Made by a program: the position numbers and the translations under genes. The notes beneath the pieces are model-generated. The model ran no database searches. It was not told the DNA's origin and saw only the letters and a program-made list of their open reading frames with translations. A stretch of DNA of 64,000 bases, taken from Casimicrobiaceae bacterium (GTDB lineage: Bacteria > Pseudomonadota > Gammaproteobacteria > Burkholderiales > Casimicrobiaceae). Numbering within the stretch: position 1 is the first letter of the stretch; every line of letters begins with the position of its first letter. Shown one piece after another: positions 35,781 through 45,802 of the stretch. Where the stretch lies: contig JAPKHK010000001.1 of the NCBI GenBank assembly GCA_026646885.1, forward strand, positions 62,001 to 126,000, read 5' to 3'.

Positions 35781-37445
35781 TCAACGCGAGATGGGCTTGT
35801 AGCGAACGCGATGCGGCTTGGCCGCTTCCTCCCCGAGTCGCTTCTTCTTGTCGGCTTCGTATTCCTGGTAATTGCCGTCGAAGAAGACCCATTGGGAGTT
35901 GTCTTCGCTGGCGAGGATGTGAGTCGCGATCCGATCCAGGAACCAGCGATCATGGCTAATCACCAGCACGCACCCAGCGAACTCGAGCAACGCTTCCTCT
36001 AGCGCCCGGAGCGTCTCCACATCGAGATCGTTGGATGGTTCGTCGAGCAAGAGCACATTGCCGCCGCGAGTGAGGGCTTTGGCCAGTTGCAGGCGCCCTC
36101 GCTCCCCACCGGAGAGATTGGCCACACTTTTCTGCTGATCCGCGCCCTTGAAGTTGAAGCGCCCGAGGTAGGCTCGCGCGGGCATTTCGAACTTGCCGAC
36201 CGTGATGAGATCGGCGCCCCCCGAGATTTCTTCGAACACGGTGTGGGTGCCGCTGAGCGCATCGCGCGACTGGTCCACAAAAGACATCTGCACGCTTGCG
36301 CCAATGGCAATCTCCCCGCTATCGGGCTTATCCTTCCCAAGCAGCATGCGAAAGAGCGTCGATTTGCCCGCACCATTGGGGCCGATAATGCCAACGATGG
36401 CGCCAGGTGGAACGCGAAAGCTCAGCTTGTCGATGAGAAGGCGATCGCTGAATCCCTTGCTCACCTCCTTGAACTCGATCACTTGGTCACCCAAGCGCTC
36501 CGCGACCGGAATGAAGATCTCCTGGGTTTCGTTTCGCCGCTGGTATTCGTGCGACGAAAGCTCCTCAAAGCGGTTCAGGCGCGCCTTGCTTTTTGCTTGC
36601 CGCGCCTTGGGGTTGGCACGCACCCATTCGAGTTCGTGCTTCATGGTTTTGATGCGCGCGGCCTCTTGCTTGGCCTCTGTTTCCAGGCGCTGCTCCTTCT
36701 GTTCCAGCCACGACGAATAGTTTCCTTTCCAGGGAATGCCGTAGCCGCGGTCCAGCTCGAGAATCCATTCCGCGGCGTTGTCGAGGAAGTAGCGGTCGTG
36801 AGTGACGGCAACCACGGTACCGGGGAAGCGCGTCAGGAATTGCTCCAGCCATTCCACCGATTCGGCATCGAGATGGTTAGTGGGCTCGTCCAGCAACAGC
36901 ATGTCCGGTTTGGAGAGCAGCAAACGGCACAAGGCGACGCGGCGTTTTTCACCGCCGGAGAGATTTTCGATCAACGCGTCCCAGGCGGGGAGCCGCAGGG
37001 CGTCGGCGGCGATTTCGAGTTGGTTATCGATGTCCGCACCTGCCGTGGCCAATATAGCTTCATACCTGGCTTGATCGGCGGCAAGCTGGTCGAAGTCCGC
37101 CTCGGGGTCGGCATACGCGGCGTAGATCTCCTCAAGCCTTTGCCTTGCCTCTATTACCGCACCGAGACCACCCTCGACTGCCTGGCGTACGGTTTGCTCG
37201 GGCTCGAGTTGGGGCTCCTGCGGAAGATAGCCGATGGTGAGATTGGGCATGGGCGTGGCTTCGCCCTCGATTTCCTTGTCGACACCGGCCATGATGCGCA
37301 GGAGCGTGGACTTGCCCGAGCCGTTCAGACCAAGCACGCCGATTTTTGCTCCAGGGAAAAACGATAGGGAAATATCTTTGAGGATTTGGCGCTTGGGTGG
37401 AACTACCTTGCCCACGCGATTCATTGTAAAAACGTACTGAGCCAT
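35781..37445 (-). CDS. ettA: Energy-dependent translational throttle protein EttA (ABC-F ATPase)
   Basis: 554 residues from the ATG at 37445 (MAQYVFTMNRVGKVVPPKRQ); an ATG four codons upstream is possible. Two ABC domains: Walker A GLNGSGKS with signature LSGGEKRR, and Walker A GPNGAGKS with signature LSGGERGR, joined by a basic linker (KARQAKSKARLNRFEEL). FPGTVVAVTHDRYFLDNAAEWILELDRG is a hallmark of EttA. No membrane segments. It binds the ribosomal E site and gates entry into elongation according to ATP/ADP. Upstream, TGCGATAAT (around 37475-37483) resembles an extended -10. Confidence 0.95.
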   Translation of the reverse strand: MAQYVFTMNRVGKVVPPKRQILKDISLSFFPGAKIGVLGLNGSGKSTLLRIMAGVDKEIEGEATPMPNLTIGYLPQEPQLEPEQTVRQAVEGGLGAVIEARQRLEEIYAAYADPEADFDQLAADQARYEAILATAGADIDNQLEIAADALRLPAWDALIENLSGGEKRRVALCRLLLSKPDMLLLDEPTNHLDAESVEWLEQFLTRFPGTVVAVTHDRYFLDNAAEWILELDRGYGIPWKGNYSSWLEQKEQRLETEAKQEAARIKTMKHELEWVRANPKARQAKSKARLNRFEELSSHEYQRRNETQEIFIPVAERLGDQVIEFKEVSKGFSDRLLIDKLSFRVPPGAIVGIIGPNGAGKSTLFRMLLGKDKPDSGEIAIGASVQMSFVDQSRDALSGTHTVFEEISGGADLITVGKFEMPARAYLGRFNFKGADQQKSVANLSGGERGRLQLAKALTRGGNVLLLDEPSNDLDVETLRALEEALLEFAGCVLVISHDRWFLDRIATHILASEDNSQWVFFDGNYQEYEADKKKRLGEEAAKPHRVRYKPISR

Positions 37446-37708
37446 GTTGCGATTCATGCCAACGGAAAAAAAGAATTATCGCATGCCCGGCGGTGTCGCA
37501 TGCAGCCACGCCGCGGCGATGGTCATGGCTAGGGAGGGATGTGGTGTTGCGTGGGGTCAAAGTCGAGTTGCAACCGTGATCGACCGATTGGGCGGGCGAG
37601 ATGCGATTGCGCCCGGCCGCCTTGATCGCCAAGTCTAAGTGGCCGAGAATGAACCGCATGAATTCGATCCAAGATGAACGATGCGGCTGGTCGAGCAATA
37701 TCTGCGGA

Positions 37709-39331
37709 CTAGGCTAGCGCCCGCATCCCATATTTTTGCAGCACCATCTGGTAGTAATCTGCCAATGCGGTCAAGCGGGCGTTGCCAGGGTCCAGGCTGC
37801 GTACCCGCTCGATGAAATGCCGGCCTTGATCGGCGAGCGCGTCATCCCAACCGCGATTCTCCAGGCACTTGACGATTGCCAGAGCGGCGTTGAAGGCAAC
37901 CTGGGTATTGTTGGGCATTTTGCTTGCCGCTTCCAGCATCAGGGTCACCGCGCCTTGGTAGTCGCCGCTACGCGCTTTCTCCGCACCGGTCGAAATGAGG
38001 TCCACCACCTCGCGCCGAATGCCTTCGGCGAGCTGCTCCGCGAGGCGGCCACGTCCAGCATCCGCGAAAACCGCCTTTGCTTTGGCAATGGCCAGATCGT
38101 CGGGCGCATTGCGCATGACTTCGCAAATTACGTCCGCAGCCGCTGTTTCCATGTTCATTTCCAGGCAGTTCTTGGCCAGCGCCATCTTGATCCCGTCCGA
38201 GAGATCGGTGCGGCCTCGGCTTGCTTCCACTGCCTTGGCCAAGGCCTGGGCCGCGCTGGTCTGATCGCCGGTTTTGGCGAAAACCATCGCTTGCGATAGC
38301 GCCGCGCAGGCTGGGGCGGTTTCCACGCCGCGCATGGAGCGATCCAGGTCGCGGATTACTTTGCCGGCACCTTCGACGTTATCTTGCCCAACCAGTGCCT
38401 GAACGAGCTTGACGTGGTCCTCGGGATTGCGAAATTCGGAATATTTGCCTTGATGCACTACCTCAGCGAGCACCTTTTCCGCAGTCTGATGGTCGCCTGC
38501 CTCGATCGCCATTTCGCCGAGCTTGCGCAAGCGCCGAACCACATGAGGAGAAACCGTCACAGCATCGGCGAGCACGTCGAGCGCGGCGTCGATCTTGCCA
38601 TTGGCTTCCTTGGTCTTGGCCAGCCAGTCGTAGGCGTCGAGGTAGTTCTTGCTCTCGTTGATGAGGCTTTCGAGCGTCTGCTCAGCTTCGTCGAAGTTCT
38701 TTTGCATGAACAGGGTCTTTGCCAAACCCAGGCGTGCCCAAGGTACCGCCTTGAGTTCGAGCACCTCCTTGTAGATCCGCTGCGCCTGGTCGGGTTCGCC
38801 CAATGCGACATGCAGCTCAGCGGCGAGACGCAGGAAGTCCACCGCATATTGCGGAAAGCGCGCCCGCCCATCCAGACAGTAGGCGATCGCGCCGCGGATG
38901 TCGCCGTTTTCCATGAGCCGGTATGCGGGCAAGAAAACCTCGCGTTTGCGCAGTGCCCGAAAGATCCGGTCGAACATCGTCTCCGCGGCGAAGGGCTTGA
39001 GCAGGTAGTCGCTAGGAGCAAGCTCCGCAGCGCTGACCACGCGCTCGTAGCTCGATTCACTGGTCACCATGAAGAAGATGGTGGAGAGCGGCAGCAAGTG
39101 GTGATGCCGGGCATCTTCCAAGAAATGCTGCCCATCTTGGCCCTCGTTGAAGTGGTATTCGCAAAAGACCAGATCGAAGTAGTGGTCCTTCAGCTTGCGG
39201 ATCGCTCCATTGGCCGTGCCGGCATATTGAATTCGGGTAATACCGCAGCTGTTGAGCATGTTGCGCAGATTGCCGCGCATGCCCACATGCGACTCGATGA
39301 TGAGGGAGTTTAGATTGCTGAAATCATCCAT
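37709..39331 (-). CDS. Receiver-domain protein with TPR repeats and altered phospho-acceptor
   Basis: 540 residues. Residues 1-125 have the receiver fold: SLIIESHVGMRGNLRNML, LVFCEYHFNEGQDGQHFLEDAR, Thr90 in FMVTSES and Lys112 in YLLKPFAAE. The expected phospho-acceptor Asp is Glu58, and the N-terminal acid pair is reduced to Glu13-Ser14. The remaining ~400 residues are helical TPR-like repeats (AWARLGLAKTLFMQKNFDEAEQTL type units). No DNA-binding or enzymatic output domain is present, so it probably works through protein contacts. No histidine kinase is adjacent. The paired changes suggest that it is not switched by Asp phosphorylation. Confidence 0.8.
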   Translation of the reverse strand: MDDFSNLNSLIIESHVGMRGNLRNMLNSCGITRIQYAGTANGAIRKLKDHYFDLVFCEYHFNEGQDGQHFLEDARHHHLLPLSTIFFMVTSESSYERVVSAAELAPSDYLLKPFAAETMFDRIFRALRKREVFLPAYRLMENGDIRGAIAYCLDGRARFPQYAVDFLRLAAELHVALGEPDQAQRIYKEVLELKAVPWARLGLAKTLFMQKNFDEAEQTLESLINESKNYLDAYDWLAKTKEANGKIDAALDVLADAVTVSPHVVRRLRKLGEMAIEAGDHQTAEKVLAEVVHQGKYSEFRNPEDHVKLVQALVGQDNVEGAGKVIRDLDRSMRGVETAPACAALSQAMVFAKTGDQTSAAQALAKAVEASRGRTDLSDGIKMALAKNCLEMNMETAAADVICEVMRNAPDDLAIAKAKAVFADAGRGRLAEQLAEGIRREVVDLISTGAEKARSGDYQGAVTLMLEAASKMPNNTQVAFNAALAIVKCLENRGWDDALADQGRHFIERVRSLDPGNARLTALADYYQMVLQKYGMRALA

Positions 39332-39466
39332 CGAACGACCGCGCCACGCTGGCTCGCCTCACTGTTGCACTGGCCGAGCTTCGCCGAAATGCCTCTCGGC
39401 CCGCCACACGGCATTTCCAGGTGTCAACGGCATGGGGCGCGGCGACTTTAGCGCTCGGTTGGGAGT

Positions 39467-41518
39467 CTAGTCCTCGTCCTCGTGCAGCTTGAACTTCGCC
39501 GCGAGGTGCACCTGGACGGGGGGCGGCACCTGGGCGTAGTGGCTGAACTCGATGCTGTAGGATCCTTGTCCCCCGGTCAGCGACTTGAGGCGCGACTGAA
39601 ATTCTGTGATCTCGGCCAGAGGAACTTCGGCGGCTATGGCGCTCATGCCACCGGCCTTGTTTTCCGTGCCGGTGATGTGCCCACGCCGGCCCGAGACCTC
39701 TCCCGAGAGGTCGCCGACGGAATCGTTGGGACCGACGACTTCCATGCGCACAATGGGCTCGAGCACGATCGGCGAGGCGGCTATGATGGCAGCGATGGTG
39801 GCCTTGCGGCCGGCGGAGACGAAAGCAACTTCCTTGCCGTCGACCGGGTGAGTCTTGCCGTCGTAGACGATCACCCGGATATCCTCGACCGGATAGCCTG
39901 CGACAACGCCGCCATGCAAGGCCAGACGAACGCCTTTTTCGACTGCGGGAAGGAAGACCGTGGGTATGACCCCGCCTTTGACTTGGTCAACGAACTCGAA
40001 TCCTGTGCCGCGTTCCAGTGGCTCGACCTTCAGGAAGACCTCGCCGAATTGCCCTGCACCGCCGCTTTGCTTCTTGTGGCGGTGGTGTCCGTCTGCGCTG
40101 CGCAAGATGGTCTCCCGATACGGGATGCGCGGCGGCGCGGTGGTCACTTCGATCTTGTATTGGGATGCCATCTTGTCCAGCTTGGACTTGAGATGAATCT
40201 CGCCCAGGCCGCGGATGACCGTCTCATTGGTCGAGGGATGGCGTTCCACTACGAAGCAGGGATCTTCCATTTCCAGCTTGTGGAGCACGTCAAACAAACG
40301 CTGTTCATCACCCTTCCTCTGGGTCTCCACCGCTAACCCCTGCATGGGCTTCGGAAATTCCAGCGGCTTCAGGTGGATGTGGTCCTCGTCATGGGAGTCG
40401 TGCAGCACGCAGTCGAACTCGATTTCCTCGACCTTGGCCACGGCGCCGATGTCGCCGGGCAGGAGTTCATCGACCTCGACATAGTCCTTGCCCTGGAGCA
40501 TCAGCAGGTGCCCGGCCTTGAAGGGGCGCTTGCCGTCGCCTATGAAAAGTTGGCTGTCCCTGCGCACGGTGCCCTGGTAGACTCGGAATATCCCAAGCTT
40601 GCCGACGAAGGGATCGGCCACGATTTTGAAGACATGCGCCAGCACATGCTTGGCGGGGTCTGGCTGGGCGTGGAAGGCTTCTGTGGTGCCCGCCCCCGTG
40701 GTGCGATAAAAGGGCGGGGGATTGCCCTCGCTGGGGTTCGGGGCAAGCGTCGCCAGGACGTCGAGCAATTCCCGAATTCCTGCGCCCGTCCTCGCCGAAG
40801 TGAACAGGATCGGTACTAGGTGCCCGTCGCGCAGCGCTTTCTCGAACGGAGCATGTAGCTCCTGCGGATTGGGATCCGCTCCGTCTTCAAGATAGCGCGC
40901 TAGCAGCGTCTCGTCCTCCTCGACGATCTGATCGATCAGGGCACGGTGCGCGCCGGCAACCGAGTCGAAATCCGTGTCACCGGTGGCGTGCCCCAGCACC
41001 TCGACGACGTCGCGGCGGTCGTGCGCCGGGAGGTCGAGCAGCATGCATTCCTTGCCGAAGCGCTCGCGAATCTGGTTGACGAGGCCCGGCAGGTCGACGT
41101 TTTCGGCATCGATCTTGTTGATCACGATCATGCGTGCCAAGCCGCGATTGGCTGCCCAGCGCATCATGCGTTCGGTATTGAGCTCAATTCCGGTCTGGGC
41201 ATTCACGACAAGCACGGCGGTTTCCACCGCCGCCAGAGCCTCGATCGACTGACCGGAGAAGTCGGGATAGCCGGGGGTGTCGATGAGGTGAATGTGGATG
41301 TCCTTCCAGGCGAAATTCACCAACGCCGATTGCAGGGAATGGCCAGCGGCCTTCTCCAGGGGGTCGAAATCGCAGACAGTGTTGCCCCGCTCGACGCTGC
41401 CCATGGTCTTGATGGCCCCGGCGGCATGCAGCAGGGCCTCAGCCAGCGTGGTCTTCCCGGCGCCGCCATGCCCAACGAGGGCAAGGGCGCGAATGACATC
41501 GGTGGTGTACTTCGGCAT
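39467..41518 (-). CDS. Elongation factor G-like translational GTPase (FusA2 type)
   Basis: About 683 residues from the ATG at 41518, with GGAGGA six bases upstream; the frame is open further but without similarity. All five EF-G domains appear to be present. G1 is GHGGAGKTTL (residues 16-25) instead of the canonical AHIDAGKTT, G3 is DTPGYPDF and G4 NKIDAE. The domain IV tip region contains HRHKKQSGGAGQFGEV and the C-terminal domain GRRGHITGTE. The altered G1 and lack of an adjacent rpsL/rpsG/tuf cluster place it in the EF-G-like paralogue group whose role is not settled, rather than housekeeping EF-G. Confidence 0.85.
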   Translation of the reverse strand: MPKYTTDVIRALALVGHGGAGKTTLAEALLHAAGAIKTMGSVERGNTVCDFDPLEKAAGHSLQSALVNFAWKDIHIHLIDTPGYPDFSGQSIEALAAVETAVLVVNAQTGIELNTERMMRWAANRGLARMIVINKIDAENVDLPGLVNQIRERFGKECMLLDLPAHDRRDVVEVLGHATGDTDFDSVAGAHRALIDQIVEEDETLLARYLEDGADPNPQELHAPFEKALRDGHLVPILFTSARTGAGIRELLDVLATLAPNPSEGNPPPFYRTTGAGTTEAFHAQPDPAKHVLAHVFKIVADPFVGKLGIFRVYQGTVRRDSQLFIGDGKRPFKAGHLLMLQGKDYVEVDELLPGDIGAVAKVEEIEFDCVLHDSHDEDHIHLKPLEFPKPMQGLAVETQRKGDEQRLFDVLHKLEMEDPCFVVERHPSTNETVIRGLGEIHLKSKLDKMASQYKIEVTTAPPRIPYRETILRSADGHHRHKKQSGGAGQFGEVFLKVEPLERGTGFEFVDQVKGGVIPTVFLPAVEKGVRLALHGGVVAGYPVEDIRVIVYDGKTHPVDGKEVAFVSAGRKATIAAIIAASPIVLEPIVRMEVVGPNDSVGDLSGEVSGRRGHITGTENKAGGMSAIAAEVPLAEITEFQSRLKSLTGGQGSYSIEFSHYAQVPPPVQVHLAAKFKLHEDED

Positions 41519-41710
41519 GGTCTTCCTCCTGCAAGAAGTTTTGCTTCGTCCGGGAACATTGTAGCAGCGCGGGCAGCTTGCCGGCGCGTCGGCGGCGCGC
41601 GAAACTATGCGGTACTGCGGCCGCAAGCGCGTGTACTCGGCCAAGCGTCTGCGGCCGCGCTAAAATAGCCAACTTGCAGTAAATTCTGCTGTTCCTTGCC
41701 CGGAGCCCCC

Positions 41711-43558
41711 ATGCCAACCTACCGTTCTCGAACCTCCACCCACGGCCGCAACATGGCTGGCGCTCGCGCTTTGTGGCGCGCCACGGGGATGAAAGAGGGC
41801 GACTTCGGCAAACCGATCATCGCCGTGGTCAATTCCTTCACGCAATTCGTGCCTGGGCATGTGCATCTCAAGGATGTGGGGCAGATGGTGATCAAGGAAA
41901 TCGAGGCCGTCGGTGGCGTGGGCAAGGAGTTCAATACCATCGCCATCGACGACGGGATCGCCATGGGGCACGGTGGCATGCTCTATTCGCTGCCGTCACG
42001 GGAGCTGATTGCCGATTCCGTGGAGTATATGGTCAATGCGCACTGCGCCGACGCCATGGTCTGCATCTCCAACTGCGACAAGATCACCCCGGGCATGTTG
42101 ATGGCCGCGCTGCGCCTGAACATCCCTGCGGTGTTTGTTTCCGGGGGTCCCATGGAGGCGGGCAAGGTGCTCTGGCAGGGCAAGGCTCGCCACGTCGATT
42201 TGATCGATGCCATGATCGAGGCGGGTGATAGCCACAACTCCGACGCCGATGTCGCCGCCATGGAGAATGCCGCCTGTCCGACTTGCGGATCCTGTTCCGG
42301 GATGTTTACCGCCAACTCGATGAACTGCCTGACCGAAGCGCTGGGGCTCGCGCTCCCTGGAAATGGCTCTTTGTTGGCCACGCATGCCGATCGTCGGCAG
42401 CTTTTCTTGCGTGCCGGGCGCCTTGCCGTCGAGCTTTGCCGCCGCTATTACGAGGGAGATGACGCCACGGTCCTGCCGCGCTCAGTGGCGGACCTCGCCG
42501 CGTTTGAAAATGCCATGACCCTGGACATCGCCATGGGTGGATCGACCAATACCGTGCTGCATCTGCTTGCTGCGGCGCAGGAGGCTCAGGTGGATTTCTC
42601 GATGACGGACATCGACCGCCTTTCGCGCCGCGTACCCTGCTTGTGCAAGGTTGCACCCGCCACCCAGGAATACCACCTCGAGGACGTGCATCGTGCGGGA
42701 GGCGTCATGGGCATCCTGGGCGAACTCGATCGGGCCGGGCTCATCAATGCCGGCGCGCGCACGGTTCACGCCCCGACGCTCACCGCGGCGCTGGCGCAGT
42801 GGGACATCATGCGCAGCCACGATGCCGCGGTACGCAGTCTCTACCGCGCCGCCCCAGGAGGCGTGCCAACGCAAACGGCATTCTCCCAGGAGCGTCGTTT
42901 CGCGGAACTCGACACCGATCGTGCCGGCGGCTGCATACGTGATCGCGCACATGCCTATTCGCAGGACGGCGGACTCGCGGTGCTTTTCGGGAACATCGCC
43001 GAGAAGGGATGTATCGTGAAAACCGCCGGTGTCGATGAATCGATCCTGCGCTTCGCCGGCCGTGCACGAGTTTGCGAGTCGCAGGAGGAGGCCGTACAAA
43101 AAATCCTCGCCGATCAGATCATTCCCGGCGATGTCGTCGTCATTCGCTATGAGGGACCCAAGGGAGGGCCGGGAATGCAGGAGATGCTCTATCCGACCAG
43201 CTACCTCAAATCTAAGGGCCTGGGCAAAGCTTGCGCGCTCTTGACCGATGGACGCTTCTCCGGCGGTACCTCGGGGCTCTCCATCGGGCACGCATCTCCG
43301 GAGGCGGCGGCCGGCGGGGCGATTGCCTTGATCGAGGAGAATGATCGCATTGCAATCGACATCCCGGCAAGGCGCATCGAACTTCTGGTCAGCCCGGAGG
43401 AACTGGCGCGGCGGCATGCGGCCATGGTGGCCAAGGGCGAGCCGGCCTGGCGACCAGCGGCTCGCCAGCGCGAGGTTTCGGCGGCCCTCCAGGTGTACGC
43501 TGCGCTCACCACTTCGGCCGACACCGGCGCGGTGCGTGACATCAGGCGCTGCCGCTGA
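41711..43558 (+). CDS. ilvD: Dihydroxy-acid dehydratase
   Basis: 615 residues from the ATG at 41711, essentially the same length as E. coli IlvD. The family core is very well conserved: [55 protein letters not shown], cluster cysteines in [10 protein letters not shown] and [11 protein letters not shown], and [14 protein letters not shown] near the C-terminus. It dehydrates dihydroxy acids to 2-keto acids in isoleucine and valine synthesis using an iron-sulfur cluster. The gene stands alone here, divergent from the EF-G-like gene, apart from other ilv genes. Confidence 0.98.
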   Translation: MPTYRSRTSTHGRNMAGARALWRATGMKEGDFGKPIIAVVNSFTQFVPGHVHLKDVGQMVIKEIEAVGGVGKEFNTIAIDDGIAMGHGGMLYSLPSRELIADSVEYMVNAHCADAMVCISNCDKITPGMLMAALRLNIPAVFVSGGPMEAGKVLWQGKARHVDLIDAMIEAGDSHNSDADVAAMENAACPTCGSCSGMFTANSMNCLTEALGLALPGNGSLLATHADRRQLFLRAGRLAVELCRRYYEGDDATVLPRSVADLAAFENAMTLDIAMGGSTNTVLHLLAAAQEAQVDFSMTDIDRLSRRVPCLCKVAPATQEYHLEDVHRAGGVMGILGELDRAGLINAGARTVHAPTLTAALAQWDIMRSHDAAVRSLYRAAPGGVPTQTAFSQERRFAELDTDRAGGCIRDRAHAYSQDGGLAVLFGNIAEKGCIVKTAGVDESILRFAGRARVCESQEEAVQKILADQIIPGDVVVIRYEGPKGGPGMQEMLYPTSYLKSKGLGKACALLTDGRFSGGTSGLSIGHASPEAAAGGAIALIEENDRIAIDIPARRIELLVSPEELARRHAAMVAKGEPAWRPAARQREVSAALQVYAALTTSADTGAVRDIRRCR

Positions 43559-43660
43559 AAGCGGCTCCAATCGGCCATGCGAAAAGGGAGAAGCAGCGCA
43601 GCAAGCATCTGGTGATCAAGGGGGGGTCGCCGGCCCGTGCGGGCCACAGAGGAGGCCATC

Positions 43661-44830
43661 ATGCAGCACACGTTTCAGCCGCATACCAGCTACCAAGGCG
43701 GCCGCCGCCACGAAGCTCCGCCGCGCGTTCTGGCCCGCCTCGCTGAGCGCGCGGGTGTGCGTTTTAATGGCGACGCGCCCTGGGACATCCAGGTGCTGGA
43801 TACACGACTCTATCGGCGCATTCTCCGTCAGGGTTCCCTTGGCTTCGGCGAGGCCTACATGGACGAGTGGTGGGACTGCGCATGTCTGGACGATCTCTTT
43901 TTCCGCCTACTTTCGGCCGATGCAGACGCCACGCTGGTACGCCACCAGCTACTGCGCCATCTCGGCGCGGTGCTGCGCCAATCGATGGTGAACCTGCAGG
44001 CCGTCTCCCGCGCGTTTCAGGTGGGCGAGCACCATTACGACATCGGCAATGATGTCTTCGAGGCCATGCTCGATTCGCGCATGACCTATTCCTGCGGCTA
44101 CTGGGCCGGTGCCGGCAGCCTTGAAGAAGCGCAACGCGACAAGCTCGATCTGATTTGCCGCAAACTCGAGCTCCTGCCAGGGGAGCACCTACTCGACATT
44201 GGCTGTGGTTGGGGCAGCCTGGCACGGCATGCCGCCGAGCACTATGGCGTTAGGGTCACTGGCATCACGGTTTCACGCGAGCAGTTGGCGCTGGCGCAAG
44301 CGCGTTGCGCTGGTTGGCCGGTCGTCCTCGAATTCAAGGACTACCGGAATCTGGCCGGGCGCTACGACAAGATCGCTTCTGTGGGAATGTTCGAGCACGT
44401 CGGCCGCAAGAATTATGTGACCTATTTCGCCAAGGTGGCCCAGCATCTCGAACCGGGTGGCCTCTTTCTGCTGCACACGATCGGCAATCACATCGCGTCG
44501 CGGACGGTCGATCCCTGGATCGAAACCTATATCTTCCCCAACGGAAAGATCCCTGCCGCCAGCGAGATCGCCCAAGCCGCCGAGGGCAAACTGCTGGTCG
44601 AAGACTGGCATAACATTGGCCCAGACTACGATCGCACCTTGCTTGCCTGGTGGGAGAACTTCCAGCGGGGTTGGCCGAGCCTCGAAGGAAAATACGACCG
44701 GCGCTTCAGCCGGATGTGGAAGTACTATTTGCTTTGCTGTGCCGGGTACTTCCGCTCGCGGCAGGGCCAGGTCTGGCAGATCGTCATGAGTCGGCGCACG
44801 CGACTTGGCGGATATCGCTCGGTTCGTTGA
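43661..44830 (+). CDS. cfa: Cyclopropane-fatty-acyl-phospholipid synthase family protein
   Basis: 389 residues from the ATG at 43661, preceded by GAGGAGGCC. N-terminal lipid-binding part (LGFGEAYMDEWWDC), then HHYDIGNDVFEAMLDSRMTYSCGYW, SAM motif I LLDIGCGWGSLARHAA, GITVSREQLALAQ, SVGMFEHVGRKNY and YIFPNGKIPAASEI, all diagnostic. It adds a methylene group from SAM to unsaturated acyl chains of membrane lipids. A perfect hairpin GGCCC-GTGC-GGGCC (43632-43645) sits just before the ribosome site and may end ilvD transcripts or affect initiation. The olsB/olsA-like genes follow, so the block 43.6-46.6 kb deals with membrane lipids. Confidence 0.95.
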   Translation: MQHTFQPHTSYQGGRRHEAPPRVLARLAERAGVRFNGDAPWDIQVLDTRLYRRILRQGSLGFGEAYMDEWWDCACLDDLFFRLLSADADATLVRHQLLRHLGAVLRQSMVNLQAVSRAFQVGEHHYDIGNDVFEAMLDSRMTYSCGYWAGAGSLEEAQRDKLDLICRKLELLPGEHLLDIGCGWGSLARHAAEHYGVRVTGITVSREQLALAQARCAGWPVVLEFKDYRNLAGRYDKIASVGMFEHVGRKNYVTYFAKVAQHLEPGGLFLLHTIGNHIASRTVDPWIETYIFPNGKIPAASEIAQAAEGKLLVEDWHNIGPDYDRTLLAWWENFQRGWPSLEGKYDRRFSRMWKYYLLCCAGYFRSRQGQVWQIVMSRRTRLGGYRSVR

Positions 44831-45039
44831 TCGGGCCCGGTGTTCGTCCCGCCGCAGCGCGGTTAAACCATGGGACGGAACGCCGCATGCATTGACGTGG
44901 CGTCTTTTGCGACGGTAGCTCCGTGAATGCCCGGAGGGCAGTCTCCCCGCCGTCTGTCATCTGCGCGCAAGATCGGCTTCACGCAACTGCAACAGCGTTT
45001 TCTTACATTGCCGAGCATGGCAATTAAATGGAGACAAGC

Positions 45040-45798
45040 ATGTTGCAACCGCAGGAACAGCCGATTGCGCTGCGCCGCCCGCGCCTGCAAGTGCGGTTCG
45101 CGCGCAGCCCCGCAGAAGTGCGAGAGGCGCAGAAGCTTCGCTATCGAGTATTTGCCGAAGAGCTGGGCGCGCGCTTGCCCACGCGCACACCCGGTGTCGA
45201 TCATGACATATTCGACCCCTATTGCGAGCACCTCATCGTTTGCGATGAGGCCTGCGATCGCGTCGTGGGCACTTATCGAATTCTCCCTCCGGAAGCGGCG
45301 CGGCGCCTCGGCAGCTATTACTCGGAAACTGAATTCGATCTTACTCGGCTGCAGCTCCTGCGCGCCGGGATGGTGGAAATTGGTCGATCCTGCATCGATG
45401 CGGATTATCGCAGCGGCGCGACCATCGCGCTGCTTTGGGGAGGACTGGCTCGCTACATGGCCCAGGGCGGCTTTCAGCACCTGATCGGCTGCGCCAGTAT
45501 CGGCATGGCCGATGGAGGACATGCGGCGGCCAACATCTGCAGTCGGCTGGACGAGCACCTCGCGCCGATTGAGTATCGCGTCTTTCCTCGCCATCCCCTA
45601 CCCGTCGAGAGACTCTGCAACGGCCAGCCGGCCGAACTGCCGCCGCTCATCAAAGGCTACCTGCGCGCGGGCGCCTGGGTAGGCGGCGCCCCGGCCTGGG
45701 ATCCGGATTTCAATACCGCTGATCTCCTGATCATGATGCCCATGGCGCGAGTGGCACAGCGTTATGCCAAACATTTCGTCGAGCGTCGGGCGGCCTGA
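45040..45798 (+). CDS. olsB: Ornithine-acyl-ACP N-acyltransferase-like protein (OlsB family)
   Basis: About 252 residues from the ATG at 45040, which has GGAGA six bases upstream; an ATG four codons earlier is the alternative. OlsB/GNAT features: VRFARSPAEVREAQKLRYRVFAEE, DIFDPYCEHLIVCD, VVGTYRIL, EIGRSCIDADYRSGATIALLWGGLARYM and IGCASI. OlsB forms lyso-ornithine lipid by N-acylation of ornithine with 3-hydroxy fatty acids; related proteins use other amino acids, so the head group is inferred. The next gene, four bases on, is the matching O-acyltransferase. Confidence 0.85.
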   Translation: MLQPQEQPIALRRPRLQVRFARSPAEVREAQKLRYRVFAEELGARLPTRTPGVDHDIFDPYCEHLIVCDEACDRVVGTYRILPPEAARRLGSYYSETEFDLTRLQLLRAGMVEIGRSCIDADYRSGATIALLWGGLARYMAQGGFQHLIGCASIGMADGGHAAANICSRLDEHLAPIEYRVFPRHPLPVERLCNGQPAELPPLIKGYLRAGAWVGGAPAWDPDFNTADLLIMMPMARVAQRYAKHFVERRAA

Positions 45799-45802
45799 AC
45801 GC

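Noticed and set aside
44954-44960. CTGTCAT half-site upstream of olsB, considered as a Pho box
   Set aside because: No second half-repeat at the 11-base period on either side and no -10 at the expected distance; a single heptamer can occur by chance.
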